32,803 bases of DNA from Myxococcales bacterium (GCA_016212965.1 JACRDA010000296.1:1-32803), one strand, 5' to 3'; shown: positions 1 to 8,741, counted from the first letter of the stretch. The notes: generated by a model not told the origin, from the sequence alone. Numbers and translations: made by a program.

Positions 1-139
1 AGCTCTTGGTCTGCGCGAGGCCCTTCTTCGACTGCACCTGCAGGATCGCAGCCGTGAGCGTGGTCTTGCCATGGTCGATGTGACCGATGGTGCCGACGTT
101 CACGTGGGGCTTCTTGCGGACGAACTTCTCCTTGGCCAT
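1..139 (-). CDS. tuf: Elongation factor Tu, N-terminal part (runs off the left edge)
   Basis: EF-Tu is the GTPase that delivers aminoacyl-tRNA to the ribosome. Only the first 46 codons are in the window. The protein begins [20 protein letters not shown] and carries the G1 loop GHIDHGKT at residues 19-26, the form specific to EF-Tu. It starts 26 bases after the fusA stop codon, the usual last position of the str operon, with a GGAG ribosome site at 146-149 six bases upstream of the ATG. Nothing odd is visible in the part present. Confidence 0.97.
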   Translation of the reverse strand, partial: MAKEKFVRKKPHVNVGTIGHIDHGKTTLTAAILQVQSKKGLAQTKS

Positions 140-165
140 GGCTTTCTCCGGTTGGAACGAGCGAG

Positions 166-2310
166 CTAGTCGCCCTTGGCGAGCGCTTGCGGCTCACCGC
201 CGCGCTTCTCGATGATCTCGTGGGCAATCGCGTGTGGCACCGCCGCGTAGTGCGACAGCTGCATGGTGTGGTCGGCGCGGCCCTGGCTCTTGGAGCGCAG
301 GTCCGTCGCGTAGCCGACCAAGGCCGCGAGCGGGATCTCGCTGCGCAAGACGCGCAGCTTGCCGCGCTGGCCCATCTCGACGATCTTGCCGCGCCGCGCG
401 TTGACGTCGGCGATGACGTCGCCGAGGTACTCCTCGGGGGTCACGATCTCGACCTTCATGATGGGCTCGAGCAGGTGCATGCCGGCCTTCAGCGCCGCCT
501 CCTGGAAGGCGAGCGAGCCGGCCACCTCGAAGGCGGGCGCCGAGGAGTCGACCTCGTGGTAGCTGCCGTCGAGCAAACGCACGACGACGTCCACGACCGG
601 GTAGCCACAGAGGATGCCGCGCTCCATGGCGTTCTTGATGCCCTTGTGCACCGGCGGGACGAACTCCTTCGGGATGACGCCGCCCACGAGCTCGTTCTCG
701 AAGGTGAGCCCGGTGCCGCGGGCGCCCGGCTCGAGGTCGATGACGACGTGGCCGTAGGCGCCGTGACCGCCGCTCTGGCGCACGAAGCGGCCCTCCACGC
801 GCGTCACCTTGCTCGCCACGGTCTCGCGGTAGGCGACCTGCGGCTTGCCGACGTTGAGCCCGACGTTGAACTCGCGCTTCAGCCGGTCGACGATGATCTC
901 GAGGTGCAGCTCGCCCATGCCGGCGATGAGCGTCTGGGCGGTCTCCTCGTTGAGGAAGTAGCGAAAGCTCGGATCCTCGAAGGACAGCTTCTGCAAGGAC
1001 CCGCCGAGCCGGTCGAGATCGGCCTTGGTGCGCGGCTCGATGGCGATCGAGATCACGGGGTCGGGGAACTCCATCCGCTCGAGCAGGATGGGGTGCTTCG
1101 GGTCGCACAGGGTGTCGCCGGTGCGCGCCTCGCGCAGGCCCACGGCGGCGTAGATGTTGCCGGCGTAGCAGTGCTTGACCTCTTCCCGCTTGTTGGCGTG
1201 CATGCGCAGGATGCGCCCGATGCGGTCCTTCTTGCCGCGCGCCACGTTGAGGACGGTGGCGCCGCTCTCGATCGTGCCCGAGTAGACGCGGAAGTAGGTG
1301 AGCTGCCCCACGAAGGGGTCGCTCATGATCTTGAAGGCGAGCGCGGCGAAGGGCTCCTTCTCGTCGGCCCGGCGCGTCAGGATCTTCTCGGGCTTGTCGA
1401 CGTCGTGACCCTCGACCGGCGGGATGTCGAGCGGCGACGGCAGGTAGTCGACCACGGCGTCGATGAGCTGCTGCACGCCCTTGTTGCGGAACGCGGCGCC
1501 GCACAGGACGGGCACGAACTTGAAGTCGAGCGTGGCGCGGCGCACGGCCGCGTAGATCTCGTCCTCGGTGACGTCGGCGATCGCGCCCGCGACGTACTTC
1601 TCCATCACCGTCGGGGACACGTCGGCGCAGGCCTCGATGAGGGCCAGGCGCTTGTCCAGGCAGAGCGCGCGCAGATCGTCCGGGATGGGGCGCCACTCGA
1701 ACTTCGCGCCCTGGCTGTCGTCGTCGAAGATGGCCGCCTGCATGCGGACGAGATCGCACACGCCGCGGAAGCTCTCCTCCGCGCCGACCGGCCACTGCAG
1801 CGCGACGGGTGTCGCGGACAGCCGGTCGTGGATCGACTGCAGGCACATCGGAAAGTCGGCGCCGACCTTGTCCATCTTGTTGATGAACGCGATGCGCGGC
1901 ACGTGGTAGCGGTCGGCCTGGCGCCAGACCGTCTCGCTCTGGGGCTCGACGCCGTTGCCGCCGTCGAACACCGCCACCGCGCCGTCGAGCACGCGCAGCG
2001 AGCGCTCGACCTCGATGGTGAAGTCGACGTGCCCCGGCGTGTCGATGATGTTCACGCGGTGGCGCTCGCCCTTGTTCGGGCCGTGCTCCGGCTCCCAGAA
2101 CACGTTGGTCGCCGCCGAGGTGATGGTGATGCCGCGCTCCTGCTCCTGGACCATCCAGTCCATGGTGGCGGAGCCCTCGTGCACCTCGCCCATCTTGTAG
2201 TTGACGCCGCTGTAGAAGAGGATGCGCTCGGTGACCGTCGTCTTGCCGGCATCGATGTGCGCCATGATCCCGATGTTCCGGGTGCGCTCGAGGCTGATTT
2301 CGCGGCTCAT
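166..2310 (-). CDS. fusA: Elongation factor G
   Basis: EF-G is the GTPase that drives ribosome translocation. The product has 714 residues, slightly above the usual 690-705. The G1 loop AHIDAGKT is at 17-24, the switch I region ends in RGITI near 59-63, DTPGH is at 90-94 and NKMD at 144-147; the C-terminal domains follow in the normal order. It lies third in the str operon, so it should be the housekeeping copy. Two residues at the tip of domain IV differ from the common sequence: in SGGHGAYGH, His516 replaces the usual Arg and Ala518 the usual Gln (Gln507 in E. coli). The second tip residue, His585 in SYHEVDS, is kept. No strong ribosome site precedes the ATG. Confidence 0.97.
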   Translation of the reverse strand: MSREISLERTRNIGIMAHIDAGKTTVTERILFYSGVNYKMGEVHEGSATMDWMVQEQERGITITSAATNVFWEPEHGPNKGERHRVNIIDTPGHVDFTIEVERSLRVLDGAVAVFDGGNGVEPQSETVWRQADRYHVPRIAFINKMDKVGADFPMCLQSIHDRLSATPVALQWPVGAEESFRGVCDLVRMQAAIFDDDSQGAKFEWRPIPDDLRALCLDKRLALIEACADVSPTVMEKYVAGAIADVTEDEIYAAVRRATLDFKFVPVLCGAAFRNKGVQQLIDAVVDYLPSPLDIPPVEGHDVDKPEKILTRRADEKEPFAALAFKIMSDPFVGQLTYFRVYSGTIESGATVLNVARGKKDRIGRILRMHANKREEVKHCYAGNIYAAVGLREARTGDTLCDPKHPILLERMEFPDPVISIAIEPRTKADLDRLGGSLQKLSFEDPSFRYFLNEETAQTLIAGMGELHLEIIVDRLKREFNVGLNVGKPQVAYRETVASKVTRVEGRFVRQSGGHGAYGHVVIDLEPGARGTGLTFENELVGGVIPKEFVPPVHKGIKNAMERGILCGYPVVDVVVRLLDGSYHEVDSSAPAFEVAGSLAFQEAALKAGMHLLEPIMKVEIVTPEEYLGDVIADVNARRGKIVEMGQRGKLRVLRSEIPLAALVGYATDLRSKSQGRADHTMQLSHYAAVPHAIAHEIIEKRGGEPQALAKGD
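757..765 (-). other. EF-G domain IV tip substitution (His516, Ala518)
   Basis: These nine bases encode His516-Gly517-Ala518 of EF-G. In most bacterial EF-G proteins this loop reads Arg-Gly-Gln, and the Gln is one of the domain IV tip residues that contact the codon-anticodon region during translocation. The change is read directly from the sequence; any effect is inference. Confidence 0.8.
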
Positions 2311-2447
2311 GACGGCGTTCGGGGTGGCTTGGGCGGTCGTGGGAGCGGGTGCGGCAGATGCACGAAACCCCCCCCGGCCCCGTGCGCCACCGCCATTTGG
2401 TGGGCCTTGAAAGAGGTGCCGGAGAGGGTGCCGGGGCGCAGTATCGG

Positions 2448-2468
2448 GGCCGGCGACATGCGCCGGCC
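2448..2468 (-). promoter_or_regulatory. Hairpin 1 in the fusA leader
   Basis: Eight perfect base pairs (2448-2455 with 2461-2468) close a five-base loop. It lies about 140 bases upstream of the fusA start in the direction of transcription. There is no T-run after it, so it does not look like a classical intrinsic terminator. Confidence 0.45.
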
Positions 2469-2474
2469 ACTGCG

Positions 2475-2494
2475 GGCGTGACCTCGGTCACGCC
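2475..2494 (-). promoter_or_regulatory. Hairpin 2 in the fusA leader
   Basis: Eight perfect base pairs (GGCGTGAC with GTCACGCC) close a four-base loop, CTCG on the plus strand and CGAG on the mRNA strand. It stands six bases from hairpin 1, giving two tandem stem-loops in the same leader. No T-run follows. Confidence 0.45.
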
Positions 2495-2576
2495 GTCGAC
2501 CTGAAACCCGGTCCTTATGTGCGAATCTTCATGATGGGCTAGTGGCGGTTCCTCGCGTGTCTCGGTCTCGGTCTCG

Positions 2577-2595
2577 CCGCGCGGCTGCCGCGCGG
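2577..2595 (-). promoter_or_regulatory. Hairpin just after rpsG
   Basis: Two copies of the palindrome CCGCGCGG separated by CTG can form an eight-pair stem with a three-base loop, 22 bases beyond the rpsG stop. No T-run follows. It may protect the rpsG mRNA end or cause partial termination inside the operon; this is inference. Confidence 0.35.
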
Positions 2596-2617
2596 TACGG
2601 GGCGCGCGCGCGGCGCG

Positions 2618-3088
2618 CTACCAGCGGTAGTGGGCGAACGCGCGGTTGGCGTCGGCCATCTTGTGCGTGTCCTCGCGCTTCTTCACGGCGTTGCCGCGGC
2701 TGTTCGAGGCGTCGACCAGCTCGTTCGCGAGCCGCTCGCACATCGTCTTCTCGCCGCGCGAGCGGGAGTAGCCGACGAGCCAGCGCATGCCGAGCGCCAC
2801 GCGGCGCTCCGGGCGAACCTCGACCGGGACCTGGTAGGTCGCGCCACCGACCCGGCGGCTCTTGACCTCGAGCTTCGGCTTCACGTTGTCGAGGGCCTTG
2901 CGGAAGACCTCGATGGCGTCGAGCTTGAAGCGGTCCTTGATGATTTCGAAGGCACCGTACAGGGACTGCTCGGCGGTCGACTTCTTGCCGCCCAGCATGA
3001 TCGCGTTGATGAACTTGGCGACCAGCTTGTCCTTGTACTTGGGGTCCGGGATGATCTTGCGCTTGGGGACTTCGCGTCGGCGAGGCAT
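2618..3088 (-). CDS. rpsG: 30S ribosomal protein S7
   Basis: S7 binds the 3' domain of 16S rRNA and nucleates assembly of the small-subunit head. The 156-residue product matches the family length, starts [16 protein letters not shown] and ends with the conserved NRAFAHYRW. Conserved stretches such as [14 protein letters not shown] are present. It is second in the str operon, 26 bases after rpsL. A GAGGAG ribosome site at 3099-3104 lies ten bases upstream of the ATG. In many bacteria S7 represses translation of its own operon; no clear mimic of its rRNA site was recognised in the short rpsL-rpsG gap. Confidence 0.98.
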   Translation of the reverse strand: MPRRREVPKRKIIPDPKYKDKLVAKFINAIMLGGKKSTAEQSLYGAFEIIKDRFKLDAIEVFRKALDNVKPKLEVKSRRVGGATYQVPVEVRPERRVALGMRWLVGYSRSRGEKTMCERLANELVDASNSRGNAVKKREDTHKMADANRAFAHYRW

Positions 3089-3114
3089 GGGTCCTGTTCT
3101 CCTCGATCTTGCGA

Positions 3115-3513
3115 CTACGCCTTCGGCCGCTTGACGCCGTACTTCGAGCGCTTGCGGTTGCGGTTCTTCTTGTTGGTGGAGCTCGGGCCGAGCGCGCCGG
3201 CCGCGTCGAGCGTGCCGCGCACGACGTGGTAGCGCACGCCGGGGAGATCCTTCACGCGGCCGCCGCGGATGAGGACGACCGAGTGCTCCTGCAGGTTGTG
3301 CCCCTCGCCGGGGATGTAGCTCGTCACTTCCATGCCGTTCGTGAGGCGCACGCGGCAGACCTTGCGCAGCGCCGAGTTCGGCTTCTTCGGCGTGGTCGTG
3401 TACACGCGCACGCAGACGCCGCGGCGCTGGGGACAGCCCTTGAGCGCGGGCGAGGCCGTCTTGTACATCTTGTCGTGACGGCCCTGATGGATGAGCTGGC
3501 TGATCGTCGGCAT
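3115..3513 (-). CDS. rpsL: 30S ribosomal protein S12
   Basis: S12 lies at the decoding centre and controls accuracy. The 132-residue product starts [15 protein letters not shown] and has the conserved [13 protein letters not shown] loop (Lys43 and Lys44 here) and GGRVKDLPG loop, both with the lysines found in streptomycin-sensitive strains. It is the first gene of the str operon, and the promoter at 3633-3660 gives a leader of roughly 110 bases. No Shine-Dalgarno-like sequence stands directly before the ATG. The start is fixed by the family's conserved N-terminus. Confidence 0.98.
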   Translation of the reverse strand: MPTISQLIHQGRHDKMYKTASPALKGCPQRRGVCVRVYTTTPKKPNSALRKVCRVRLTNGMEVTSYIPGEGHNLQEHSVVLIRGGRVKDLPGVRYHVVRGTLDAAGALGPSSTNKKNRNRKRSKYGVKRPKA

Positions 3514-3632
3514 GTTACGAGCCCGGCGGGCCGCCCCTCGAGTGCGAGGCTGCGGCGCCTACCGCTGCGAATTGATTGGTGTTTGTTCCCCCGTTGCCCG
3601 CGCGGACTGCTGCCTGGGCTTGGGGACGGCGA

Positions 3633-3660
3633 AGGATACTCGCACTTTTCGTACTGTCAA
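3633..3660 (-). promoter_or_regulatory. str operon promoter (vegetative sigma type)
   Basis: Reading on the minus strand, a perfect -35 hexamer TTGACA (3655-3660) is followed after 16 bases by TATCCT (3633-3638). It is the best promoter match in the window and points at rpsL. Transcription should begin near 3626. Confidence 0.8.
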
Positions 3661-3747
3661 GCACTTCCACGTGCGGACGGGAACCCTGCGCGGCGCCCCG
3701 CTCCGCGCGCGGGCGTGCTACGGGGTAGCGCGAGAGAGGGCCGATAG

Positions 3748-4635
3748 ATGCGTTCGACGGTTGCGGGCAGCGGGGCAAGGCGTGGGCGCGCGTGCGGTCG
3801 CGGACTCGGGGCCGGGGTCGTCCTCGGCGGGCTCGCCCTGGCGGTGCTCGGCGCCTGCTCGAAGGGGGCGACGCCGGCGCCGACGGCGGACGCGGTCACC
3901 GCGGCGCCGGAGCCGAAGAGCGCCGCACCCGAGAAGTCGGCCCCGGGCGTCGCGAGGGGCCAGGACGCCTTCCTCGGCGATCTCTTGGGCCGCAAGGCCG
4001 TGCGGCTCGAGGGACCGAGCGCGACGCCGACCGCGCTGCCGGGGAGCCCGCCCACCGAGCCGAAGGCGACCGCCGTCGCCGAGACCGGCGCCCGCGGGGC
4101 GGGAGATCCGCTGGCGCAGGTGCCCGCACAGATGGCGCTGCCCCTCGCGGCCGACCCGGCGGCTCCGCCCCGCGCCGACGCACAGGCCGCGCCGGTCGGC
4201 TTCCGCAGCATCCGGGGCGTGGGCTTCGCCTTCGCGCTCCCGACGCCGTGGCTGGCGCTGCCGGAGGACGTGATGAAGCAGGCGCCCATCCTCGGCGGCG
4301 GCTACGCGCCGACGCCCTCGGGCGACTTCTCGACCAACGTGAACCTCCTGTCCGAGCCCTTCCCCGGCGCGGTGTCCGAGTACGTGGCGCTCAACCTCGA
4401 CATGCTGCGGCAGCAAGCCAAGGTGCTCGGCCGACAGGACGTCGTCGCCGGCAAGCGCCCCGCGGTGGACGTCGTGGCGGAGTGGGGGGGCGCGGTGCCC
4501 TACCGGACGTTGCAGCGCTACGCGACCGACGGCGCCCGCGGCTTCGTGCTGACCTGCTCGGCCGGGGTCGCGGCCTGGGACGCCGAGCGCCCGCTCTGCG
4601 ACAAGATCGTGGCGACGCTCCGCCTCGGCGAGTGA
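3748..4635 (+). CDS. Putative lipoprotein with a C-terminal DcrB/PsbP-like domain
   Basis: The product has 295 residues. An Arg-rich N-terminus and a hydrophobic stretch lead to the lipobox LGAC with Cys37, so it should be a lipid-anchored envelope protein. Residues 40-145 are Ala/Pro-rich and look disordered. Residues from about 150 form a compact domain with the pattern of DUF1795/DcrB/PsbP-like proteins: an opening GVGFAFALPTPW strand, a central NVNLL strand, and a final RGFVLTCSA then KIVATLRL helix. The ATG has a GAGAGGG stretch upstream. It is divergent from the str operon and convergent with the next gene, 16 bases away. Family assignment comes from the strand pattern only; the function is unknown. 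Confidence 0.85.
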   Translation: MRSTVAGSGARRGRACGRGLGAGVVLGGLALAVLGACSKGATPAPTADAVTAAPEPKSAAPEKSAPGVARGQDAFLGDLLGRKAVRLEGPSATPTALPGSPPTEPKATAVAETGARGAGDPLAQVPAQMALPLAADPAAPPRADAQAAPVGFRSIRGVGFAFALPTPWLALPEDVMKQAPILGGGYAPTPSGDFSTNVNLLSEPFPGAVSEYVALNLDMLRQQAKVLGRQDVVAGKRPAVDVVAEWGGAVPYRTLQRYATDGARGFVLTCSAGVAAWDAERPLCDKIVATLRLGE

Positions 4636-4651
4636 CGGAGCGCCCGGCGCG

Positions 4652-5509
4652 CTACTTGCGTCCTCGCTCGGGACACTCGAGGTCGAGCCCGAGCGCGCGG
4701 ACCCGCACGTCGAGGTCGAAGTAGACGCCCTCGGTCGCCGCGTGGAGCGCGAGCGACGCGAGCACGTGGTCGCTCCGTCCCTCGGGCGCGTCGGCCTCGA
4801 CGTCGAAGACCTCGACCGTGGCCTCGGCGTGGCCGCGCGGCGCGAGGTCGCCGAGCCCTGCGGTGCGGCTCGTGGTGCCGGGCTTGCCGTAGCAACCCTC
4901 GTAATGGGCCACGAGCGCAAGGCGCGCGAGGGGAACCGCGAGCGGGTTGTCGACCGCCACGCGCACCTCGGTGCCGGCGCGCCTGGCCGCGAGCCCGGCG
5001 AAGGGGCGCGCCGCACGCACCTCGAAGCCCGCGAGCGCGGGCCCTGCATCGCGGCGCACCAGGATGCCGTCGGGCGACGGCACCCAGTCCGAGCGCGCCT
5101 GGATGGGCATGCAGTCGACGTGCGGCTCCGGGATGCGGACCTCGGGCGCGGGGGGGCGGGTGCTCGGCCTGCCGAAGAGCACGGCCGGCTTGCCGTGGAG
5201 CGCGCGCACCGCGTCGAGCGCTCCGAGCAGCGGCACGAAGCCCGCGCTGAAGAAGCGCGCGGTCCAGTGGTGGTCGTTCCGGGCGGGGTCGGTGCAGTAG
5301 GCCGTGCCCTGCTCGTGGACGACCCCGAGCAGCACGGACTCGCCTGCCTGCGCCGCCTCGCTCGCCGCCTCGGACCCGAGCGGGCTCGGGGGCTCCGCTC
5401 GCACGGTCACGGAGGGCGGTGGGTCCTTCGGCCCGGGCTCGGAGCGCCCGCACGCCCCGAGGGCGAGGCAGGCGCAGAGGACGCGGGGCAGGACCCGGGG
5501 CTGGGGCAC
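4652..5509 (-). CDS. Putative lipoprotein of unknown function
   Basis: I chose the GTG at 5507-5509 because it gives a textbook lipoprotein signal, MPQPRVLPRVLCACLALGAC, with the lipobox ending in Cys20; a longer frame reaches upstream but its extra 22 residues look non-coding. The mature part, about 265 residues, has a Pro/Glu-rich start and then a domain with scattered Cys residues, including Cys in GTAYCTDP, HVDCMPIQ, YEGCYGKPG and the final LECPERGRK. The stretch of strands with ALVAHYEGCYGK and SLALHAATEGVYFDLDVRV suggests a beta-sandwich. I do not recognise a family. A TATGCT -10-like hexamer lies six bases upstream of the GTG. The gene is divergent from the radical SAM gene. Confidence 0.8.
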   Translation of the reverse strand: MPQPRVLPRVLCACLALGACGRSEPGPKDPPPSVTVRAEPPSPLGSEAASEAAQAGESVLLGVVHEQGTAYCTDPARNDHHWTARFFSAGFVPLLGALDAVRALHGKPAVLFGRPSTRPPAPEVRIPEPHVDCMPIQARSDWVPSPDGILVRRDAGPALAGFEVRAARPFAGLAARRAGTEVRVAVDNPLAVPLARLALVAHYEGCYGKPGTTSRTAGLGDLAPRGHAEATVEVFDVEADAPEGRSDHVLASLALHAATEGVYFDLDVRVRALGLDLECPERGRK

Positions 5510-5515
5510 GGTGTC

Positions 5516-5521
5516 AGCATA
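5516..5521 (-). promoter_or_regulatory. Candidate -10 element for the lipoprotein gene
   Basis: TATGCT on the minus strand ends six bases before the GTG start. If it is the -10 element, the transcript would start at or almost at the start codon. There is no good -35 hexamer, so this is tentative. Confidence 0.35.
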
Positions 5522-5583
5522 GCGGACCGGGGCGCTGTTCGCTGTGCGTCGTGCTCCCGCGGTGCTACCAGCCACCGAGCGGC

Positions 5584-7119
5584 ATGTCGGTCTCCGTGCT
5601 CCTCATCCGGCCCGATCCGGGCAACGAGCGCTTCGGCCTCGGGCCCTTCTTCCGGGTCGAGCCGCTCGGCCTCGGATACATCGCAGCGGCGCTGCGACAG
5701 GCCGGACACGAGCCGCACGTGGTCGACGCGCGCTTCGAGCCCGGCCTCGCCCGGGTGATCCGCCGGACGCGGCCGCGCGTCGTCGGCGTGAGCGCCCTGC
5801 ACGCCCTCGAGTACGAGCGCGTGCTCGAGGTGGCGCGCGAGGTCCGGCGCCTGTCGCCCGGTTGCTTCGTGCTCGTCGGCGGTCACGCCGCGGCCGCGTT
5901 CCCCGAGCCGCTCGAGACGGACGCCGTCGACGCCATCTGCCTCGACGACGGCGAGGAGGTCGTGCCCGCGCTCGTCGACGCGCTCGAGCGCGGCACGCCG
6001 CTCGCGGCGGTCCCCGCCCTCCGACTGCGCACGCCCGACGGCTGGGTGACGACGGCGCCGCTGGCGGAGCGCACCGGGCTCGACCGGGTGCCCTTGCCCG
6101 AGCGGCTGGGAGCGGACCGCTACCGCTCCCGCTACCACTGCTTGCTCTTCCGGCCCGTGTGGCTCGTCGAGACGGCGCGCGGCTGCCCGTTCCGCTGCAG
6201 CTTCTGCTCGGTGTGGCAGCTCTACGGTCGCTCCTTCCGCGAGCGCTCGGTGGGCGCCGTGGTCGACGACTTCGCGGCCGTCGGCGAGCACGTGTTCGTG
6301 GCCGACGACCTCTTCTGGAACCACCCGGCTCGGTCGCTCGAGCTCGCGCACGCGCTCCGCCGGCGCGGGGTGCGCAAGCGCTGGATCCTCGTCCAGAGCC
6401 GCTGCGACCTCGTGGCGCGCCATCCGGAGCTGCTCGCGGCGTGGCGCCCGCTGGCCGAGCACTTCGACGTGTTCTTCGGGCTCGAGGCGCCGACCGACGC
6501 GGGTCTCGCCGGGCTCGCAAAGGACGCGAGCCTCGACGAGACGCTCGAGGGGGTGCGGGCGGCTCGCGCCGAGCGCTTCGGCGTCACCGGGAACTTCCTC
6601 GTGGACCCGGCCTGGGGCGAGAGCGAGTTCCACGAGCTCTGGGCCTTCGTGAAGCAGCACGGCCTCGGGCGCGCGGGCTACACGATCCTCACGCCGCTGC
6701 CCGGGACCGAGCTCTTCGAGCGCCTGCGCCCCGCGCTCGAGGGGCAGCCGTGGGCCAACTACGACATGCACCACCTCCTGTGGCGGCCGGGGCTCGGGCC
6801 GGCGCGCTTCTTCGAGCTCTACGCCGAGACCTGGCGCCGCTCGGTGCTCAACCTGTCGGGCGACAAGCGCTGGCTCGACTGGGTGCGGCAGGTGCGGCCG
6901 CGGGAGATCCCGTACATCACGCGCGTGATGCTGCGCACGCAGCGGCTCATGAAGCCGCGGGCCTATCTCGCCGAGCACGAGCACGGCGCACACGCGATGC
7001 CGCTGCGCGCGGTCGACCCGGCCTGGCTCCCCGCGCCCGCACGCGGCCCGAGCGAGCCCGACGGGGCGTCGCACGCGCCGAAGCGTGCGCTCCCGCTCGC
7101 CGACGCGCCGCGCGAGTAG
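5584..7119 (+). CDS. B12-binding radical SAM protein, hopanoid C-3 methylase (HpnR)-like
   Basis: The 511-residue product has the layout of class B radical SAM methylases. Residues 1-150 resemble a cobalamin-binding Rossmann domain, opening VSVLLIRPDP and EPLGLGYIAAALRQAGHE, then VLVGGHAAA. The radical SAM cluster motif is C-x3-C-x2-C at Cys201, Cys205 and Cys208 in RGCPFRCSFCSVW. Downstream VFVADDLFWN, a Gln-Ser-Arg-Cys-Asp stretch and LTPLPGTELFERL fit HpnR and close relatives. The classical DxHxxG cobalamin motif is not seen, as is common in this subgroup. No squalene-hopene cyclase or other hopanoid gene is nearby, so the substrate is uncertain. The C-terminal 60 residues are low complexity. 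Confidence 0.85.
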   Translation: MSVSVLLIRPDPGNERFGLGPFFRVEPLGLGYIAAALRQAGHEPHVVDARFEPGLARVIRRTRPRVVGVSALHALEYERVLEVAREVRRLSPGCFVLVGGHAAAAFPEPLETDAVDAICLDDGEEVVPALVDALERGTPLAAVPALRLRTPDGWVTTAPLAERTGLDRVPLPERLGADRYRSRYHCLLFRPVWLVETARGCPFRCSFCSVWQLYGRSFRERSVGAVVDDFAAVGEHVFVADDLFWNHPARSLELAHALRRRGVRKRWILVQSRCDLVARHPELLAAWRPLAEHFDVFFGLEAPTDAGLAGLAKDASLDETLEGVRAARAERFGVTGNFLVDPAWGESEFHELWAFVKQHGLGRAGYTILTPLPGTELFERLRPALEGQPWANYDMHHLLWRPGLGPARFFELYAETWRRSVLNLSGDKRWLDWVRQVRPREIPYITRVMLRTQRLMKPRAYLAEHEHGAHAMPLRAVDPAWLPAPARGPSEPDGASHAPKRALPLADAPRE

Positions 7120-7235
7120 GCGCGCGCGGCGGTCGCGCCGGCGCAGGCGGCCCCGCTCGAGCGTGCCGGATGGGGTGCCCCGCGCCGGCTGCCGCGGGCG
7201 AGACCCGCGCGCCGGAATGGGCTAAGCACACGCCC

Positions 7236-8741
7236 ATGCCTTGCAGTCGCCAGCCGCAGCGTTGGCTCGTCCTCGTCCTCGTCGCCACCGCGTGCCTCGT
7301 CACGGTCGGGGCCGCGCACGCGCAACCGCAGCCCGAGCACCCCGACAAGCCCCCGGGCGTGTTCCAGAAGGCGCCGGGGCACTCGCTGACCGTGCGCGTG
7401 CTCACCTTCGGGCCGGGCGACCACCCGTTCTTCAAGTTCGGACACAACTCGATCTGGATCCACGACGCCGCGGCGCCGAGCCAGAAGATGCGCGACCGCG
7501 TCTACAACTACGGGACCTTCGGCTTCGACTCGTGGAAGGTCATCCCGCAGTTCTTCTTCGGCCGCTTCCGGTACTGGCTCAGCGTGCAGGGCTGGGAGTC
7601 CACGCTGCGCTACTACCGCACCAACAACCGCACCGTCGCCTGGCAGGAGCTCGATCTCGAGCCGGAGCGCCGCGCGCTCTTGCGCGATCTGCTCGAGGAG
7701 AACCTGAAGGGCGACAACATCTATTACAAGTACGACTACTACCGCGACAACTGCTCGACCCGCGTCCGCGACATCATCGACAAGGTCACCGACGACGAGA
7801 TCCTGGCCCGGTACCGCGCCGATCCGGCGAGCGTGCCCGAGTTGCTCGGCAGTCCCGCGCACGGCCGGCTGCGCGAGGCGGTGACGGGCGAGGGGAGCAT
7901 GACCTACCGCGCGCACACGCTGCGGCTCACGCACAGCCTCGCCGTCGAGTACGTCGTGCTCGACGTCGTGCTCGGGCCGCTCGTCGACCGGCCCATCACG
8001 CTCTGGGAGGAGACCTTCCTGCCCGAGAAGCTCGCGGACCTGCTCAGCCTCTCCAAGGTCGTCGGGCCGGACGGCACGGAGCGCCCGCTCGTCAAGGGGG
8101 AGCGCACCGAGTTCACTGCGAAGCGACCGGCCGCCCTCGCGGCGCCGCCGAACTGGCTGCCCTGGTACGGCCTGTTCGGCCTCTATCAAGGTGCGCTCTT
8201 CGTCGCGCTCTGCAACGTGGGCCGCGGCCGCCTGCGCAAGGACGGCACGCCCCGCGCCCTCACCACGGGTCAGCGGGTCGGGCGCATCCTGGCCTCGATC
8301 TACCTCGGCTTGCAGGGCTTCGCGGCCGGCTTCCTCGGCGTCTTCTACATCCTGGTCTGGATCTTCACCGACCACGCGGTGGGCTACGCCAACTGGAACA
8401 TGCTGCTGCTCGCCCCGTGGCTCATCGCGCTGCCGTTCTTCAGCGTCGGGCTCGCCCGGGGCCGCGTGAAGACCACGCGCCGGGTCTACAAGCTCCTGCT
8501 CGCGGCGCTCGTCGCGTGCGGCCTCGGTCTGGTCCTCAAGGTCATCCCCTGGTTCCGGCAGGACAACTTCCGCCTGATGGCCTACGCCCTGCCGGTGTGG
8601 GGCCTCGCGGCGTTCGGGGTGCGGCGCCTGCTCACCGCCGCCGAGGCGCGCGAGGCCGCGGCGGCACGGGTGCCCGCCGAGCGCGGGCGGAGCGCGCGCC
8701 CGGCCGCCGAGCGCGCCACGAGCGACGCGCGTCACGCCTAG
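7236..8741 (+). CDS. Membrane protein with N-terminal DUF4105 (papain-like) domain
   Basis: The 501-residue product has a signal peptide ending AAHA at about residue 29, then a DUF4105 domain, and about five membrane segments between residues 310 and 475. The DUF4105 signature is clear: FKFGHNSIWIHD around His70 and YYRDNCSTRVRDIID around Cys173, the His and Cys expected of a papain-like (NlpC/P60-clan) fold. The family's role is poorly known. The domain should face the periplasm and the C-terminal half is a membrane anchor. An upstream in-frame ATG at 7169 is possible, but the chosen start gives the signal peptide directly. It follows the radical SAM gene by 116 bases and may share its transcript. 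Confidence 0.88.
   Translation: MPCSRQPQRWLVLVLVATACLVTVGAAHAQPQPEHPDKPPGVFQKAPGHSLTVRVLTFGPGDHPFFKFGHNSIWIHDAAAPSQKMRDRVYNYGTFGFDSWKVIPQFFFGRFRYWLSVQGWESTLRYYRTNNRTVAWQELDLEPERRALLRDLLEENLKGDNIYYKYDYYRDNCSTRVRDIIDKVTDDEILARYRADPASVPELLGSPAHGRLREAVTGEGSMTYRAHTLRLTHSLAVEYVVLDVVLGPLVDRPITLWEETFLPEKLADLLSLSKVVGPDGTERPLVKGERTEFTAKRPAALAAPPNWLPWYGLFGLYQGALFVALCNVGRGRLRKDGTPRALTTGQRVGRILASIYLGLQGFAAGFLGVFYILVWIFTDHAVGYANWNMLLLAPWLIALPFFSVGLARGRVKTTRRVYKLLLAALVACGLGLVLKVIPWFRQDNFRLMAYALPVWGLAAFGVRRLLTAAEAREAAAARVPAERGRSARPAAERATSDARHA

Larger units (their letters stand above)
2311..2617. other. Long rpsG-fusA intercistronic spacer, no gene
   Basis: This is the only gene-free stretch over 300 bases. 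Reading towards fusA it holds three perfect inverted repeats (annotated separately), no open frame with coding character and no convincing promoter hexamers. Spacers inside the str operon are normally much shorter; the rpsL-rpsG and fusA-tuf gaps here are both 26 bases. A processing site, attenuator or internal promoter could sit here, but the sequence alone does not show which. Confidence 0.6.

Noticed and set aside
187..2481. A 764-codon open frame on the plus strand over fusA
   Set aside because: It is antisense to an undoubted EF-G gene, and its product is a Val/Ala/Arg/His/Asp-rich string with no motif. Long antisense frames arise because G or C at third positions removes stop codons.
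2448..2494. Intrinsic terminator before fusA
   Set aside because: The stems are strong but no T-run follows on either strand, and fusA and tuf beyond need transcription.
5407..7074. A 555-codon open frame on the minus strand over the radical SAM gene
   Set aside because: It is antisense to a gene with intact cluster-binding Cys motifs, and its codon pattern is that of a shadow frame.
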